Made by a program: the position numbers and the translations under genes
Shown here: positions 16,641 through 25,481 of the stretch, piece by piece
Numbering within the stretch: the first letter of the stretch is position 1
Layout: each line of letters opens with the position of its first letter
Notes under the pieces: generated by a model
The model's database searches: none
Seen by the model: the letters and a program-made list of their open reading frames with translations, nothing else
What the model was told of the DNA's origin: nothing
Assembly: GCA_000403295.2 (NCBI GenBank)
Contig: KE159605.1
Coordinates: forward strand, 1,548,213 to 1,602,078
Direction of reading: 5' to 3'
DNA: 53,866 bases
Source: Lachnospiraceae bacterium M18-1
GTDB taxonomy: Bacteria; Bacillota; Clostridia; Lachnospirales; Lachnospiraceae

Positions 16641-18143
16641 TTATTTAATGTAGTCCGCCGGGCTCTTTCCCGTATAGGAGTGGAAGATCCTGCTGAAATA
16701 AAACTGGTCCCGGTAGCCCACCATTTCCGCAATGTCCTTGACAAAGAGCTCGCTGTTCTCTTCCATGAGCTGCTTTGCCCGCTCCATGCGTATCCCGGTC
16801 AGGTACTGGTTGTAGGACTGCCTGGTATACTTGCGGAACAGCTTGCTCATGTACGCCTGGGAAATGGCGAACAGATTGGAGATCGCCTGGAGGGACAGCG
16901 GTTCGGAAATGTGGTCGCTGAGGTAGACCTTGATCTTTTCAAAAAACTCCGGGGAGTCCACCTTATAGTTTTCTTTTTCCTTTTCCGTCAGATGATGAAA
17001 CGGCGTATACAGGTTCTGCCGCAGCATCTCCATGCTTGTGGAGTAATAGAAGGCGTCCTCAAACTGGTACTCGCTCTCGATCAGGGATTCCTCGCTCCGT
17101 GCCTGCATCCGGATAAAATTCAGGGTCCGCCTGGCCGCCTGCTCCAGCCAGATCTGCGGCCGCTTCTCCTCCTCCCACCTGGTAAATGCTTTCGCAATGC
17201 ATTTCTGGATCTGGTCGTATCTGCCAGTCTTGGCATACTGCTCCATCTCCTGCAGAATAGCAGAAAGTTCCGACGTATCCGGGGAGGGTATCCGTTCCAT
17301 CAGAAGCCGCTTTTTATCCAGGTCCACCACCTGGGAAAGCCCGACCGTGCTGAGCGTATTCAGCCAGTAATACAGATCCCGGATCTTTTCGGAGATCTCC
17401 GGTCCGGAAAATGCCTCCCCGTAATATAACAGGGTGGTATAAGAGCCTTCCGTCTTCTGCCGCCGCTCTACCCTGGTCATATAATCGATCAGAGGCTGCT
17501 GTCCCAGCACCTCTCTGGGGATCAAAAACAGCTCTTCCATGTTGTCCCGGCCATACACCATATAAGCCTCGTCGATAGTACCGTACAATTCCGGCTCCTT
17601 GGCCGGGGAATACCTTCTGGGAAGGCCGTTTTCCCGCAGGAGCGCAGCATAAAACTCTTTATATGGAAAGAACGCCTGGATCTCTTCCAGGGAGATGGTC
17701 TCCCCCACGCAGATCTTCCGGAAGATCCCGACCCTTCTGTCGTAATAGAACTTCCTCAGCTTTTCTTCTACATTTTTCATGGTACGCAGCATCTGAGAGG
17801 GGACAATGGGCTTGGTCAGGTAATCCAGCACCCCGCCCCGGAAGGCGTCCCTGGCATACTCAAAATCCTGATAACCGCTGATGATGCAGAAGCACAGATC
17901 AGGCCTCATCCTGCTGGCCTCCCGGACGAGCTCCAGCCCGTTCAGCACCGGCATCTCCACATCCGTGAGCACCAGGTCCGGTGAAGTCTTCATGATCATC
18001 TTAAGCGCTTCGCTTCCGTTCCCGGCCGTGCCCACCACCTCAAACTCCGGGCATTGATTTTCTATGATGCAGCAGATAGCCTTTACTGCCATGACCTCGT
18101 CATCCACTACGACGACCTTGTATCGGTTTCCGTTTGGTTTCAT
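16641..18143 (-). CDS. YesN-type response regulator, AraC family
   Basis: 500 aa from the ATG at 18143, preceded by AGGGGGTG; the upstream ATG at 18161 has no ribosome site. Receiver domain at about 8-125 with acidic pair Asp14/Asp15, phospho-acceptor Asp61 (LVLTDVEMP) and the conserved Lys in DYLTKPI. A long middle region follows, then a C-terminal AraC double helix-turn-helix (about 400-500; PLSLQAISNLFAISQAYMSK and VKDIAEMVGYRDQFYFSRIF). It should receive phosphate from the YesM kinase at 11366-13210 and activate the transporter and rhamnosidase genes. Confidence 0.92.
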   Translation of the reverse strand: MKPNGNRYKVVVVDDEVMAVKAICCIIENQCPEFEVVGTAGNGSEALKMIMKTSPDLVLTDVEMPVLNGLELVREASRMRPDLCFCIISGYQDFEYARDAFRGGVLDYLTKPIVPSQMLRTMKNVEEKLRKFYYDRRVGIFRKICVGETISLEEIQAFFPYKEFYAALLRENGLPRRYSPAKEPELYGTIDEAYMVYGRDNMEELFLIPREVLGQQPLIDYMTRVERRQKTEGSYTTLLYYGEAFSGPEISEKIRDLYYWLNTLSTVGLSQVVDLDKKRLLMERIPSPDTSELSAILQEMEQYAKTGRYDQIQKCIAKAFTRWEEEKRPQIWLEQAARRTLNFIRMQARSEESLIESEYQFEDAFYYSTSMEMLRQNLYTPFHHLTEKEKENYKVDSPEFFEKIKVYLSDHISEPLSLQAISNLFAISQAYMSKLFRKYTRQSYNQYLTGIRMERAKQLMEENSELFVKDIAEMVGYRDQFYFSRIFHSYTGKSPADYIK

Positions 18144-18199
18144 TGTGTTCACCCCCTGCATTTGTAACCATCAACAGAACTCTCATTGCGGCGCCGCTT

Positions 18200-19423
18200 C
18201 TACTCCGCCCGCCGCAGAATATCATACTTCCCGGCCTTCCCTTCCAGATCCACATACACGATCTGCTTCGCATGGGGCGCGCTCTCCTGCTCTTCTCCGT
18301 CCTCGTTGACGATCCGGCCCACCCGGACCTCCACATTCCGTCCGTCCGGTTTCATGATCTCAATCTGTTCCCCCACAGAGAATTTATTCCTCTGCTCGAT
18401 CCGGAAGAGCCCGTCCCGCTCTTCCCCCACGGTTCCCAGATAAGTATACTCCTTTACATACGTGCTCTCATTATAGATCTGAGTATTCTCGTCCGGCCTT
18501 CCGAAGAAAAATCCGGTGGTAAACTGCCGATACGTACAATTCGAGATCTGCTCCCGGTACCAGGGCATATGTTCCTTATATTTTTCCGGACTCTCCCGGT
18601 AGTCATCCAGCGCCTTCCGATACGTCCTGGCCACGGTAGCCACATACAGCGCTGTCTTCATGCGTCCTTCGATCTTTAAGCTGTCCATCCCTGCTTCCAC
18701 CAGTTCCGGGATATGCTCGATCATACACAGATCCTTCGAGTTAAAAATATAGGTTCCCCGGTCATTCTCATAGACCGGCAGATATTCCCCAGGCCTGGAT
18801 TCCTCCACCACCGCATACTTCCAGCGGCAGGGATGTGTACAGGCCCCCTGGTTGGCGTCCCGCCCTGTAAAATAATTGCTCAGAAGGCACCTTCCAGAAT
18901 AAGAGATGCACATGGACCCGTGAATAAATACCTCGATCTCCAGCTCTTCCGGGATCTGCCTGCGCAGCTCCCGCAGTTCCTCCAGAGACAGCTCCCGTGC
19001 CGCCACCACACGGCTGGCCCCCTGCCGGTGCCAGAACCGGTACGTTCCATAGTTCGTATTGTTGGCCTGGGTACTGATATGCCGCTCGATCTCCGGGCAG
19101 ACTTCCGCCGCAATATCATAGACCCCGGGGTCTGCAATGATCAGAGCGTCCGGCCGAAGTTCCTTCAGTTCCTGAAAATATTCCCGCACCCCGTCCAGGT
19201 CCCGGTTGTGCGCAAGGATGTTTGCAGTCACATAAACTTTGACGCCGTGGGCATGAGCAAAGTCAATTCCCGCTCTCATATCGTTTACGGAGAAATTTTT
19301 TGCTTTCGCGCGCAACCCAAAAGTTTCTCCCCCGATATAAACCGCATCCGCTCCGAATATCACCGCTGTTTTCAATACCTCCAGGCTGGCCGCCGGGATC
19401 AATAATTCCGGATAATCTCTCAT
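18200..19423 (-). CDS. trhP: Peptidase U32 family tRNA hydroxylation protein (TrhP-like)
   Basis: 407 aa. U32 family: opening MRDYPELLIPAASLEVLKTA, YIGGETFGLRA, and the cysteine-containing signature EVFIHGSMCISYSGRCLLS with a following CTHPCRW. The family is annotated as protease, but the Bacillus/E. coli TrhP (YrrO/YegQ) members perform prephenate-dependent hydroxylation of wobble uridine (ho5U34). That role is favoured here because the adjacent gene, one base upstream, is the O-methyltransferase matching TrmR, the next enzyme of the same pathway, as in the yrrM-yrrN-yrrO region of B. subtilis. Some Firmicutes use two U32 subunits; only one is seen here. Confidence 0.82.
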   Translation of the reverse strand: MRDYPELLIPAASLEVLKTAVIFGADAVYIGGETFGLRAKAKNFSVNDMRAGIDFAHAHGVKVYVTANILAHNRDLDGVREYFQELKELRPDALIIADPGVYDIAAEVCPEIERHISTQANNTNYGTYRFWHRQGASRVVAARELSLEELRELRRQIPEELEIEVFIHGSMCISYSGRCLLSNYFTGRDANQGACTHPCRWKYAVVEESRPGEYLPVYENDRGTYIFNSKDLCMIEHIPELVEAGMDSLKIEGRMKTALYVATVARTYRKALDDYRESPEKYKEHMPWYREQISNCTYRQFTTGFFFGRPDENTQIYNESTYVKEYTYLGTVGEERDGLFRIEQRNKFSVGEQIEIMKPDGRNVEVRVGRIVNEDGEEQESAPHAKQIVYVDLEGKAGKYDILRRAE

Positions 19424-19424
19424 A

Positions 19425-20078
19425 TCATGATTCCTTTCTTTTCACACTGACTGCCACCCCGTCCCCAAGCGGCAGGATGGATGTCACAAGAGCCTCATTG
19501 TGCTTGATCTCATACAGATACTCCCGCATCCTTGCATGGATCGTCCGGTCCCGCCGCTCCACAGCAAACCGTGATTCAAACACATCCCCGTCCTGCATTA
19601 CATTGTCAGAGACCAGGACCCCGCCCTCTTCCAGGAGCCGGAGTACCTCTGGCAGATAGTGGATATACTGTGCCTTCGCCGCATCCATAAACACAAGATC
19701 AAACTTTCCTTCCAGCCCTCTCAACACCTTCAGGGCATCCCCTTCTATCAGGCTGATCTGTTCTTCCCGTCCGGCGCGGCGGAAGTTTTCTCTGGCCGCA
19801 ATGATCCGTTTTTCATAATTTTCGATTGTCACAAGCCGGCAGTTCTCCGGTGCGTACTCGCACATCAGCAGCGCAGAAAATCCTGTCGCCGTTCCAATTT
19901 CAAGAACTTTTTCAGGTCTTTGTAAACTAATAAGTGTCTTTAAAAAGCTCTGCGTTTCCTTTTTGATAATAGGAACTCCATTTTCTAAAGCCTCTCTTTC
20001 CATCTCCTCCAGCATCGGACACTCCTCTGTCTCCAATGATCGGATATACGTAACCACTCTCTCCTCTGCGATCGCCAT
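19425..20078 (-). CDS. trmR: O-methyltransferase (TrmR-like tRNA 5-hydroxyuridine methyltransferase)
   Basis: 217 aa from the ATG at 20078, preceded by AAGGGGGTG; the longer frame back to 20222 runs through a repeat element and has no ribosome site. SAM-dependent O-methyltransferase family 3: motif I VLEIGTATGFSALLM, then VTIENYEKRI, FDLVFMDAAKAQY (metal and substrate region) and GGVLVSDNVMQDG. Catechol-type O-methyltransferases look alike, but linkage to the U32 gene points to methylation of ho5U34 to mo5U34 in tRNA. The stop and the next start are separated by one base, so the pair is co-translated. Confidence 0.82.
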   Translation of the reverse strand: MAIAEERVVTYIRSLETEECPMLEEMEREALENGVPIIKKETQSFLKTLISLQRPEKVLEIGTATGFSALLMCEYAPENCRLVTIENYEKRIIAARENFRRAGREEQISLIEGDALKVLRGLEGKFDLVFMDAAKAQYIHYLPEVLRLLEEGGVLVSDNVMQDGDVFESRFAVERRDRTIHARMREYLYEIKHNEALVTSILPLGDGVAVSVKRKES

Positions 20079-20168
20079 TTGGCACCCCCTTGCATGATGA
20101 ATCCTTCCGCTGGCTGCTGATCCAGTCAAACCGCTTTCAGACTGCAGCCGTACTGACGAAAAAAGTTC

Positions 20169-20360
20169 CACCTGTACGGTTGGATACTCTAAAGAGCCTC
20201 CAACCGACTCATCCATTCGCAAAAACCGTGCTAACGCACTCTTACGTCTGCTAACGCAGCCGCTTTTTGCTCATTCATGAGTAGGTTGCTAATCCATAAT
20301 CTCAGTTTTATTGCAATAAATTGCATAAAACTGAGATTATGGATTGCAACCGTACAGGTA
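20169..20360. mobile_element. 192-bp three-hairpin fold-back element with 8-bp flanking repeats (G)
   Basis: 13-bp ends ACCTGTACGGTTG (20170-20182) and CAACCGTACAGGT (20347-20359) are exact reverse complements. Direct repeats AAAAGTTC lie at 20161-20168 and 20361-20368. Inside are three stems: CGGTTGGA/TCCAACCG (20177-20206), GCAAAAA/TTTTTGC (20219-20270) and a 21-bp perfect stem (20291-20311 with 20325-20345) extended by GTTGC/GCAAC. It fills most of the 353-bp gap between rnj and trmR. The ends differ from the GTTAC family, but the layout is the same. Confidence 0.65.
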
Positions 20361-20396
20361 AAAAGTTCAGACAGACCAGAATCTGGCCTGCCTGAA
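20360..20396 (-). terminator. Terminator after rnj
   Basis: On the minus strand a stem of about 13 bp (TTCAGGCAGGCCAGA against TGGTCTGTCTGAA, with two G-T pairs) is followed by C and five T's. It lies about 36 bp past the rnj stop. The T-run overlaps the right 8-bp repeat of the fold-back element, so insertion there kept the terminator intact. Confidence 0.8.
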
Positions 20397-20431
20397 ATCA
20401 TTTCTACATTATCTTTTTGTAATGGGCCGGA

Positions 20432-22096
20432 TCATACATCCATAATGATCGGAATGATCATCGGCCGTCTCTTGGTCTTCTTCCAGATAAAATCATTCAT
20501 GGTATCCCGGATTGACGTCTTGATCTTGTTCCAATCTGTCCTTCGGCCTGACAGACATTTATCCAGGCTGTCAGAGATCGCATGCCTTGCTTCCTCCATC
20601 AGTCCTTCTGACTCCCGCACATACACAAATCCGCGGGATACAATATCGGGACCTGCAAGCAGGCGGTTGCTTCCGCGCTCCAGGGTCAATACTACGATAA
20701 TAATGCCGTCCTCCGCCAGATGCTGCCTGTCGCGGAGTACGATGTTCCCTACGTCTCCGACGCCAAGACCGTCTACCAGGATCGCCCCCGTATGCACCTT
20801 GTCCACAATCTTCGCAGATTCACCGGTCAGCTCCAGTACATCGCCGGACTGAATGATAAATACATTCTCCCTGGGAATCCCAAGGGACATTGCCACCTCT
20901 GAATTTGCCTTCAGATGTCGATACTCTCCATGTACCGGAATCGCGTATTTCGGTTTTACTAGGGAGTAGATCAGCTTCAGTTCTTCCTGGCAGGCATGTC
21001 CAGATACATGTGCCTCCTGGAATATCACATTCGCTCCCTTTGCAGACAGTTCATTGATAACGCGGGAAACCGACTTTTCATTCCCCGGAATCGGATTGGA
21101 ACTGAAAATGATCGTATCCGTAGGCTGGATCGTTACCTTCCGATGTACGTCCGCCGCCATACGTGACAGCGCCGCCATGGATTCCCCCTGGCTTCCTGTG
21201 GTGATCAAGACCATCTTTTCCGGGGGATAATTGCGCATCTCATCAATCTCGATCAGCGTATTTTCCGGCACGTTCAGATAACCCAGCTCGGATGCGGTGG
21301 AAATGATATTCACCATGCTCCGTCCTTCCACCACGACCTTCCGTCCGTATTTATACGCAGAATTAATGATCTGCTGCACGCGGTCTACATTGGACGCAAA
21401 TGTGGCAATGATGATCCTCGTATTTTGGTGCTCCGCAAAAATATGATCAAAGGTAATCCCTACCGTCCGTTCCGACTGGGTAAATCCCTTACGCTCCGCA
21501 TTGGTACTGTCTGACATCAGCGCCAGTACGCCTTTTTTTCCGATCTCCGCAAAGCGCTGCAGGTCAATGGCATCTCCAAATACCGGTGTATAGTCTACTT
21601 TAAAGTCTCCCGTATGCACTACGGTCCCGGCCGGGGAATAGATTGCCAGAGCCGAGGCATCCTGGATACTGTGGTTCGTCTTTATGAACTCGATGCGGAA
21701 CTGTCCCAGGTTGATGGACTGTCCGTGATGGACCACCCTTCTCCTTGTCGTCCGCAGCAGATTATGCTCTTTGAGCTTATTCTCTATAATTCCCATTGTC
21801 AGCTTCGTCGTATAGATTGGAAGGTTCATCTCCTTCAATACATACGGGAGCGCGCCGATATGATCCTCATGTCCATGAGTGATCACAAAACCTTTCACTT
21901 TTTCAATATGATCCTTCAGATAACTTACATCTGGTATCACCAGATCAATCCCCAGCATATCATCCTCGGGAAAGGCCAGACCGCAGTCCACAACAATAAT
22001 ACTGTCTTCATATTCAAAGGCAGTAATATTCATCCCGATCTGCTCCAGTCCTCCAAGAGGAATGATACGCAGCTTTCCAATATTCTCTTTCTTCAA
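20432..22096 (-). CDS. rnj: Ribonuclease J
   Basis: 554 aa, normal length. Metallo-beta-lactamase core with the zinc motif HGHEDHIG (His74, His76, Asp78, His79), the beta-CASP region (SDSTNAERKGFT, ATFASNVDRVQQ), the late motif PVHGEYRHL and the C-terminal RNase J domain. It degrades and matures RNA, usually with 5'-3' exonuclease and endonuclease activity, as part of the Firmicute RNA-decay machinery. Position downstream of ireB-ruvX-DUF1292 is typical for Lachnospiraceae. Followed by a strong terminator at 20360-20396. Confidence 0.96.
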   Translation of the reverse strand: MKKENIGKLRIIPLGGLEQIGMNITAFEYEDSIIVVDCGLAFPEDDMLGIDLVIPDVSYLKDHIEKVKGFVITHGHEDHIGALPYVLKEMNLPIYTTKLTMGIIENKLKEHNLLRTTRRRVVHHGQSINLGQFRIEFIKTNHSIQDASALAIYSPAGTVVHTGDFKVDYTPVFGDAIDLQRFAEIGKKGVLALMSDSTNAERKGFTQSERTVGITFDHIFAEHQNTRIIIATFASNVDRVQQIINSAYKYGRKVVVEGRSMVNIISTASELGYLNVPENTLIEIDEMRNYPPEKMVLITTGSQGESMAALSRMAADVHRKVTIQPTDTIIFSSNPIPGNEKSVSRVINELSAKGANVIFQEAHVSGHACQEELKLIYSLVKPKYAIPVHGEYRHLKANSEVAMSLGIPRENVFIIQSGDVLELTGESAKIVDKVHTGAILVDGLGVGDVGNIVLRDRQHLAEDGIIIVVLTLERGSNRLLAGPDIVSRGFVYVRESEGLMEEARHAISDSLDKCLSGRRTDWNKIKTSIRDTMNDFIWKKTKRRPMIIPIIMDV

Positions 22097-22293
22097 AAAT
22101 GCACCTCCATTTTTTTATTATGTATCACGTATCTGCTCAGTACACTCTCAGGATACCCCCGAAACTCCATTCCTTCGGCAGCACCATCCTGTACCGGACA
22201 GCTACTATATTACTTCAATCCCGTCTGCATGTTTCCGTGCAGGATTCTTCCGACCATTACACTAATCCTGTAAACAGCAGCAGGATATTTGTC

Positions 22294-22554
22294 TCACATC
22301 ATGATATCTGTATTCTCCAGCAGCTCCTCAAACACGCCGGAGACAGCCTTCAGTTCCGTGTCTTCCTCCACGATCTCATAAATGCAGTTCCCTTCTTCCC
22401 CGTTGAGGGACTCCCGCAGAATCAGACATTCCGCATCACCCTCTTCAGAATCCGTAACAAGTATATATGTAGAGCCATTGATCTTCGTCTGCTCCAATAC
22501 AAAAAATTCAACCGATTCGTTCGTATCCTCAAAAGTAAATTCAATCTTTTCCAT
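22294..22554 (-). CDS. DUF1292 protein (YrzB-like)
   Basis: 86 aa, very acidic. Matches DUF1292: IEFTFEDTNESVEFFVLEQT, YILVTDSEEGDAECLILRE, IYEIVEEDTELKAVSGVFEELL. Function unknown. In B. subtilis the homologue yrzB follows yrzL and yrrK, and the same order is seen here (ireB, ruvX, DUF1292). It starts 59 bp after the ruvX stop. Confidence 0.88.
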   Translation of the reverse strand: MEKIEFTFEDTNESVEFFVLEQTKINGSTYILVTDSEEGDAECLILRESLNGEEGNCIYEIVEEDTELKAVSGVFEELLENTDIMM

Positions 22555-22613
22555 TCTGATTCCCCTTATTGCCGTGAAAGCAAACTCTTTTCACTGCAGC
22601 GGCACGGCCCGTC

Positions 22614-23051
22614 TTATCTGGGTGTATCCCCCGTCCGCAGGGAATCCAGATATCCCTGAAGGATAAAAACTGCCGCGATCTTATCGATATATTTCTTCCT
22701 GTCCTCACGCCTGACCTGACTTTCGATCAGCGTGCGTTCAGCAGCCACGGTCGTCAGACGCTCATCCCACATGACCACCTCCAGGCCGGTCCGCCTCATG
22801 AGCATCTGCTGAAACTCCAGAGACTTCTGCGCACGTTCCCCGATATCATGATTCATGTGCCTGGGCAGCCCCAATACGATCCTGCCCACCTCATATTCCC
22901 TGATCAGCTCTTCCAGCCTTGCACAGGTCCGTCTGAGCTTATTCTCTTCTTTTCGTTCTATTGTTTCAATCGCCTGGGCAGTCAGAAGCAAAGCGTCACT
23001 GATCGCAACGCCTACCGTCTTCTCCCCATAGTCCAATCCCATGATCCTCAT
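22614..23051 (-). CDS. ruvX: RuvX/YqgF putative Holliday junction resolvase
   Basis: 145 aa. RNase H-like fold with [15 protein letters not shown] (first catalytic Asp), [17 protein letters not shown] (Glu/Asp) and [13 protein letters not shown] (last Asp). The family is also linked to 16S rRNA 5' end maturation, so the resolvase name is not the only possibility. Six bases after the ireB stop, so the two are translated together. Confidence 0.92.
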   Translation of the reverse strand: MRIMGLDYGEKTVGVAISDALLLTAQAIETIERKEENKLRRTCARLEELIREYEVGRIVLGLPRHMNHDIGERAQKSLEFQQMLMRRTGLEVVMWDERLTTVAAERTLIESQVRREDRKKYIDKIAAVFILQGYLDSLRTGDTPR

Positions 23052-23057
23052 AACAGA

Positions 23058-23321
23058 TTATGCCCAGGAATTGTGCTCAATATACGCTTTTAACAGTTCT
23101 TCTACCAGTTCGTCCCGCTCCACCTTCATGACCAGGCTTCTCGCCCCGTTATAGCTGGTAATATAGGTCGGATCGCCGGACATCACATACCCTACGATCT
23201 GGTTCACCGGGTTATATCCCTTTTCCTTCAAAGCCTTGAACACGATCTCCAGGATATCCCTTGCAGAGATCTGCGGACCGGGTTCCACCTGAAAGAATTG
23301 GGTATTACTTAAGTCGCTCAT
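23058..23321 (-). CDS. ireB: IreB family regulatory phosphoprotein (YrzL, DUF965)
   Basis: 87 aa from the ATG at 23321 with GGAGGG upstream; the open frame back to 23510 is non-coding by composition. Strongly conserved family: [61 protein letters not shown]. In Enterococcus the homologue is phosphorylated on N-terminal threonines by the PASTA kinase IreK and tunes cephalosporin resistance; Thr7 is present here. First gene of the ireB-ruvX-DUF1292 unit. Confidence 0.94.
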   Translation of the reverse strand: MSDLSNTQFFQVEPGPQISARDILEIVFKALKEKGYNPVNQIVGYVMSGDPTYITSYNGARSLVMKVERDELVEELLKAYIEHNSWA

Positions 23322-23547
23322 GTTTTTTCCCTCCATTTCACTTCTGTTCTTTCTGCCAGTCCTCAAAACAAAAAAACTGCAAAGCTTTATTTTCCATTTT
23401 GCATACGCTGTCTGCCAAAGCTGAAAATCAGTCTCCAGGCGTCCACAGCCACTGACACTTCCTGCTGCATATTGTAGTTTCAATCCCAAAAGGGGATATA
23501 GTTCAAACACACTCTATCTACTATTTTAATATAAACCATTGCAAAAT

Positions 23548-25059
23548 TCAATGAATAATTTGTAAATCATCATTTATCCTGATTTTTCTGATCTGATTCT
23601 GGAGATCTTCCTCCGCGTCCAGCGCGATTTTCAGGTATTCCCGGGTATGTCCCACCTGGTATTCCCTGCCGCTCTCGGTCATGCGTTCCTCCACCAGCAC
23701 TTCCACTTCCTTCCCCAGAAAGCTTCTCTCATACGCCGCCTGCTTCTTTTTCCCCAGCTCGATCATCCTCTGGCTCCGCTCCGCCTTCACATGCTCCGGC
23801 ACCTGATCCGCCATCGCGGCCGCCCTGGTCCCCTCACGCCTGGAATATTTGAAAATATGAGTCTCATAAAAATCAATTTTATCCACAAATTCCATGGAAG
23901 CGGCAAATTCCTCCTCCGTCTCTCCTGGAAATCCTACGATAATATCCGTGGTCAATGCCGGATTCCGGAAATATTTCCGGAGAAGGGTACATTTTTCATA
24001 ATATTCCCCGGCCGTATAGCGCCGGTTCATCCGCTTCAGAGTGGCATCGCAGCCGCTCTGCAGCGAGAGATGGAAATGTGGACACAGCTTCGGAAGCCCC
24101 GCCGCCGTCCGGACAAATTCCTCTGTAATGATCCGGGGTTCCAGAGATCCGAGCCGGATCCGCAGGATCCCGTCTACCTCATGGACCGCCTGGATCAGTG
24201 AGAGAAGATCCGTCCATTCCTGCCCGCTCTGGCAGCATTTTGCTTCTTTGGATCTCCCCCCGGGCTGTTCTGTACTTTCTACACTCTGATCCTTTCCGCG
24301 AAAATCAGCTCCATAGGAGCTCAGATGAATCCCGGTAAGCACCACTTCCCGGTAGCCGTTTTCTGCCAGCCCCCGTACCTCTTCCACGACGCTCTCCATG
24401 CTCCGGCTGCGCACCCGTCCCCGTGCAAACGGAATGATGCAGTAAGAGCAAAACTGGTTGCACCCGTCCTGTACTTTGATATAGGCGCGGGTATGCTCTC
24501 CTGGCTTCGTCAGATGCAGATCCTCATATTCCCCGGTGTGGTTGATATCGATCACCCGGCTCAGCGGAGCATTTCTCCTTTGTACCACTGCCCGGACGCC
24601 GCTCCTTTGTTCCTTTTCAAGCGGTTCCCCCGCTTCAGCGGTTCCGCCCTGCAAAATCTCCGCCTGCTCTTTTTTGTCCCCCATGCCCGCTGCCTGCCCG
24701 CCTGCATCTGCACTGACCTTCAGATACTCTTCCAGGATCTGTACCAGATCCTTCTTCCGGTTATTCCCAATCACAATGTCTACCGACGGATCCGCCGCAT
24801 GAAGTCCCTCCTGGGCCTGCACATAGCATCCTGCCGCGACCACCACTGCCGCCGGATTCATTTTCCTGGCTCGGTGCAGCATCTGCCTGGACTTCCTGTC
24901 CGCAATGTTGGTCACGGTGCAGGTATTGATGATATAAACATCCGCCTGCTCCTGAAAAGGCACGATCTCATATCCCGCCCTTTCCAGCAGCTCCTGCATC
25001 GCCGCCGTCTCATATGCATTTACCTTACATCCCAGATTATGCAGTGCCGCCTTTCTCAT
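23548..25059 (-). CDS. mtaB: tRNA t6A37 methylthiotransferase MtaB
   Basis: 503 aa, longer than the common length of about 430-450. UPF0004 domain with cluster cysteines Cys11 (LGCKVNAYE), Cys47 (NTCTVTN) and Cys78 (AAGCYVQ). Radical SAM motif DGCNQFCSYC with Cys200, 204 and 207. C-terminal TRAM domain (about 435-500). It adds a methylthio group to t6A37 of ANN-decoding tRNAs. The extra length is in two low-complexity insertions, at about 115-160 (Gly/Ala/Glu/Gln-rich) and about 255-275 before EWTDLL. Start at 25059 with AGGGGGAAGC upstream. Divergent from the HPr-like gene. Confidence 0.94.
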   Translation of the reverse strand: MRKAALHNLGCKVNAYETAAMQELLERAGYEIVPFQEQADVYIINTCTVTNIADRKSRQMLHRARKMNPAAVVVAAGCYVQAQEGLHAADPSVDIVIGNNRKKDLVQILEEYLKVSADAGGQAAGMGDKKEQAEILQGGTAEAGEPLEKEQRSGVRAVVQRRNAPLSRVIDINHTGEYEDLHLTKPGEHTRAYIKVQDGCNQFCSYCIIPFARGRVRSRSMESVVEEVRGLAENGYREVVLTGIHLSSYGADFRGKDQSVESTEQPGGRSKEAKCCQSGQEWTDLLSLIQAVHEVDGILRIRLGSLEPRIITEEFVRTAAGLPKLCPHFHLSLQSGCDATLKRMNRRYTAGEYYEKCTLLRKYFRNPALTTDIIVGFPGETEEEFAASMEFVDKIDFYETHIFKYSRREGTRAAAMADQVPEHVKAERSQRMIELGKKKQAAYERSFLGKEVEVLVEERMTESGREYQVGHTREYLKIALDAEEDLQNQIRKIRINDDLQIIH

Positions 25060-25090
25060 AGCTTCCCCCTAAATTTTTTTCATCACTTTC

Positions 25091-25119
25091 TTGACTTTTA
25101 AAGGACTATCCCGTAGAAT
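25091..25119 (+). promoter_or_regulatory. Sigma-A promoter of the HPr-like gene
   Basis: TTGACT (25091-25096), 17-bp spacer, TAGAAT (25114-25119). A small GGGC/GCCC hairpin (25127-25140) lies near the expected transcript start, and AAAGGAGGG (25157-25165) precedes the start codon. Confidence 0.8.
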
Positions 25120-25172
25120 GAATGCAGGGCATAAAAGCCCTTTATACTCATCATCCAAAGGAGGGATATTTC

Positions 25173-25409
25173 ATGATGAAAACAGTGCAGATTTCATTAA
25201 ACTCTATCGACAAAGTAAAGTCATTTGTTAATGAGATCACAAAGTATGATAATGACTTTGATTTAGTATCCGGAAGATATGTTATAGATGCCAAATCCAT
25301 CATGGGCATTTTCAGTCTGGATCTGTCCAAGCCGATAGACCTTAACATCCATGCTGATGGAGAGCTGGAGGACATCCTGGCTGCCCTGGATGCGTACATT
25401 ATCAAATAA
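25173..25409 (+). CDS. HPr-family protein lacking the phospho-histidine
   Basis: 78 aa from the ATG at 25173, eight bases after AAAGGAGG; the adjacent second ATG is an alternative. HPr-like length and C-terminal half: DAKSIMGIFSLDLSKPIDL keeps the equivalent of the regulatory Ser46 (here Ser42) and the following helix, and the end DILAALDAYIIK fits the last HPr helix. The region where HPr has the phosphorylated His15 (GLHARPA) reads SIDKVKSFVNEI, with no histidine at all in that half. It therefore cannot be a standard PTS phosphocarrier. Similar proteins occur in Lachnospiraceae; a regulatory role is inference. Confidence 0.8.
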   Translation: MMKTVQISLNSIDKVKSFVNEITKYDNDFDLVSGRYVIDAKSIMGIFSLDLSKPIDLNIHADGELEDILAALDAYIIK

Positions 25410-25424
25410 GTTTTCCCGTCACCA

Positions 25425-25455
25425 GGCTGTCTCACGCAGGAGGCAGCCCTTTTTT
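25425..25455 (+). terminator. Terminator after the HPr-like gene
   Basis: GGCTGTC (25425-25431) pairs with GGCAGCC (25442-25448, one G-T pair), then a C and six T's. A strong intrinsic terminator 16 bp past the stop codon. Confidence 0.85.
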
Positions 25456-25481
25456 CTTCTATAAGAAACTTCTGTGTTCTT

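Noticed and set aside
20079..20222. N-terminal extension of the O-methyltransferase
   Set aside because: The extension lies in the fold-back element and its flank, and the ATG at 20078 has a good ribosome site.
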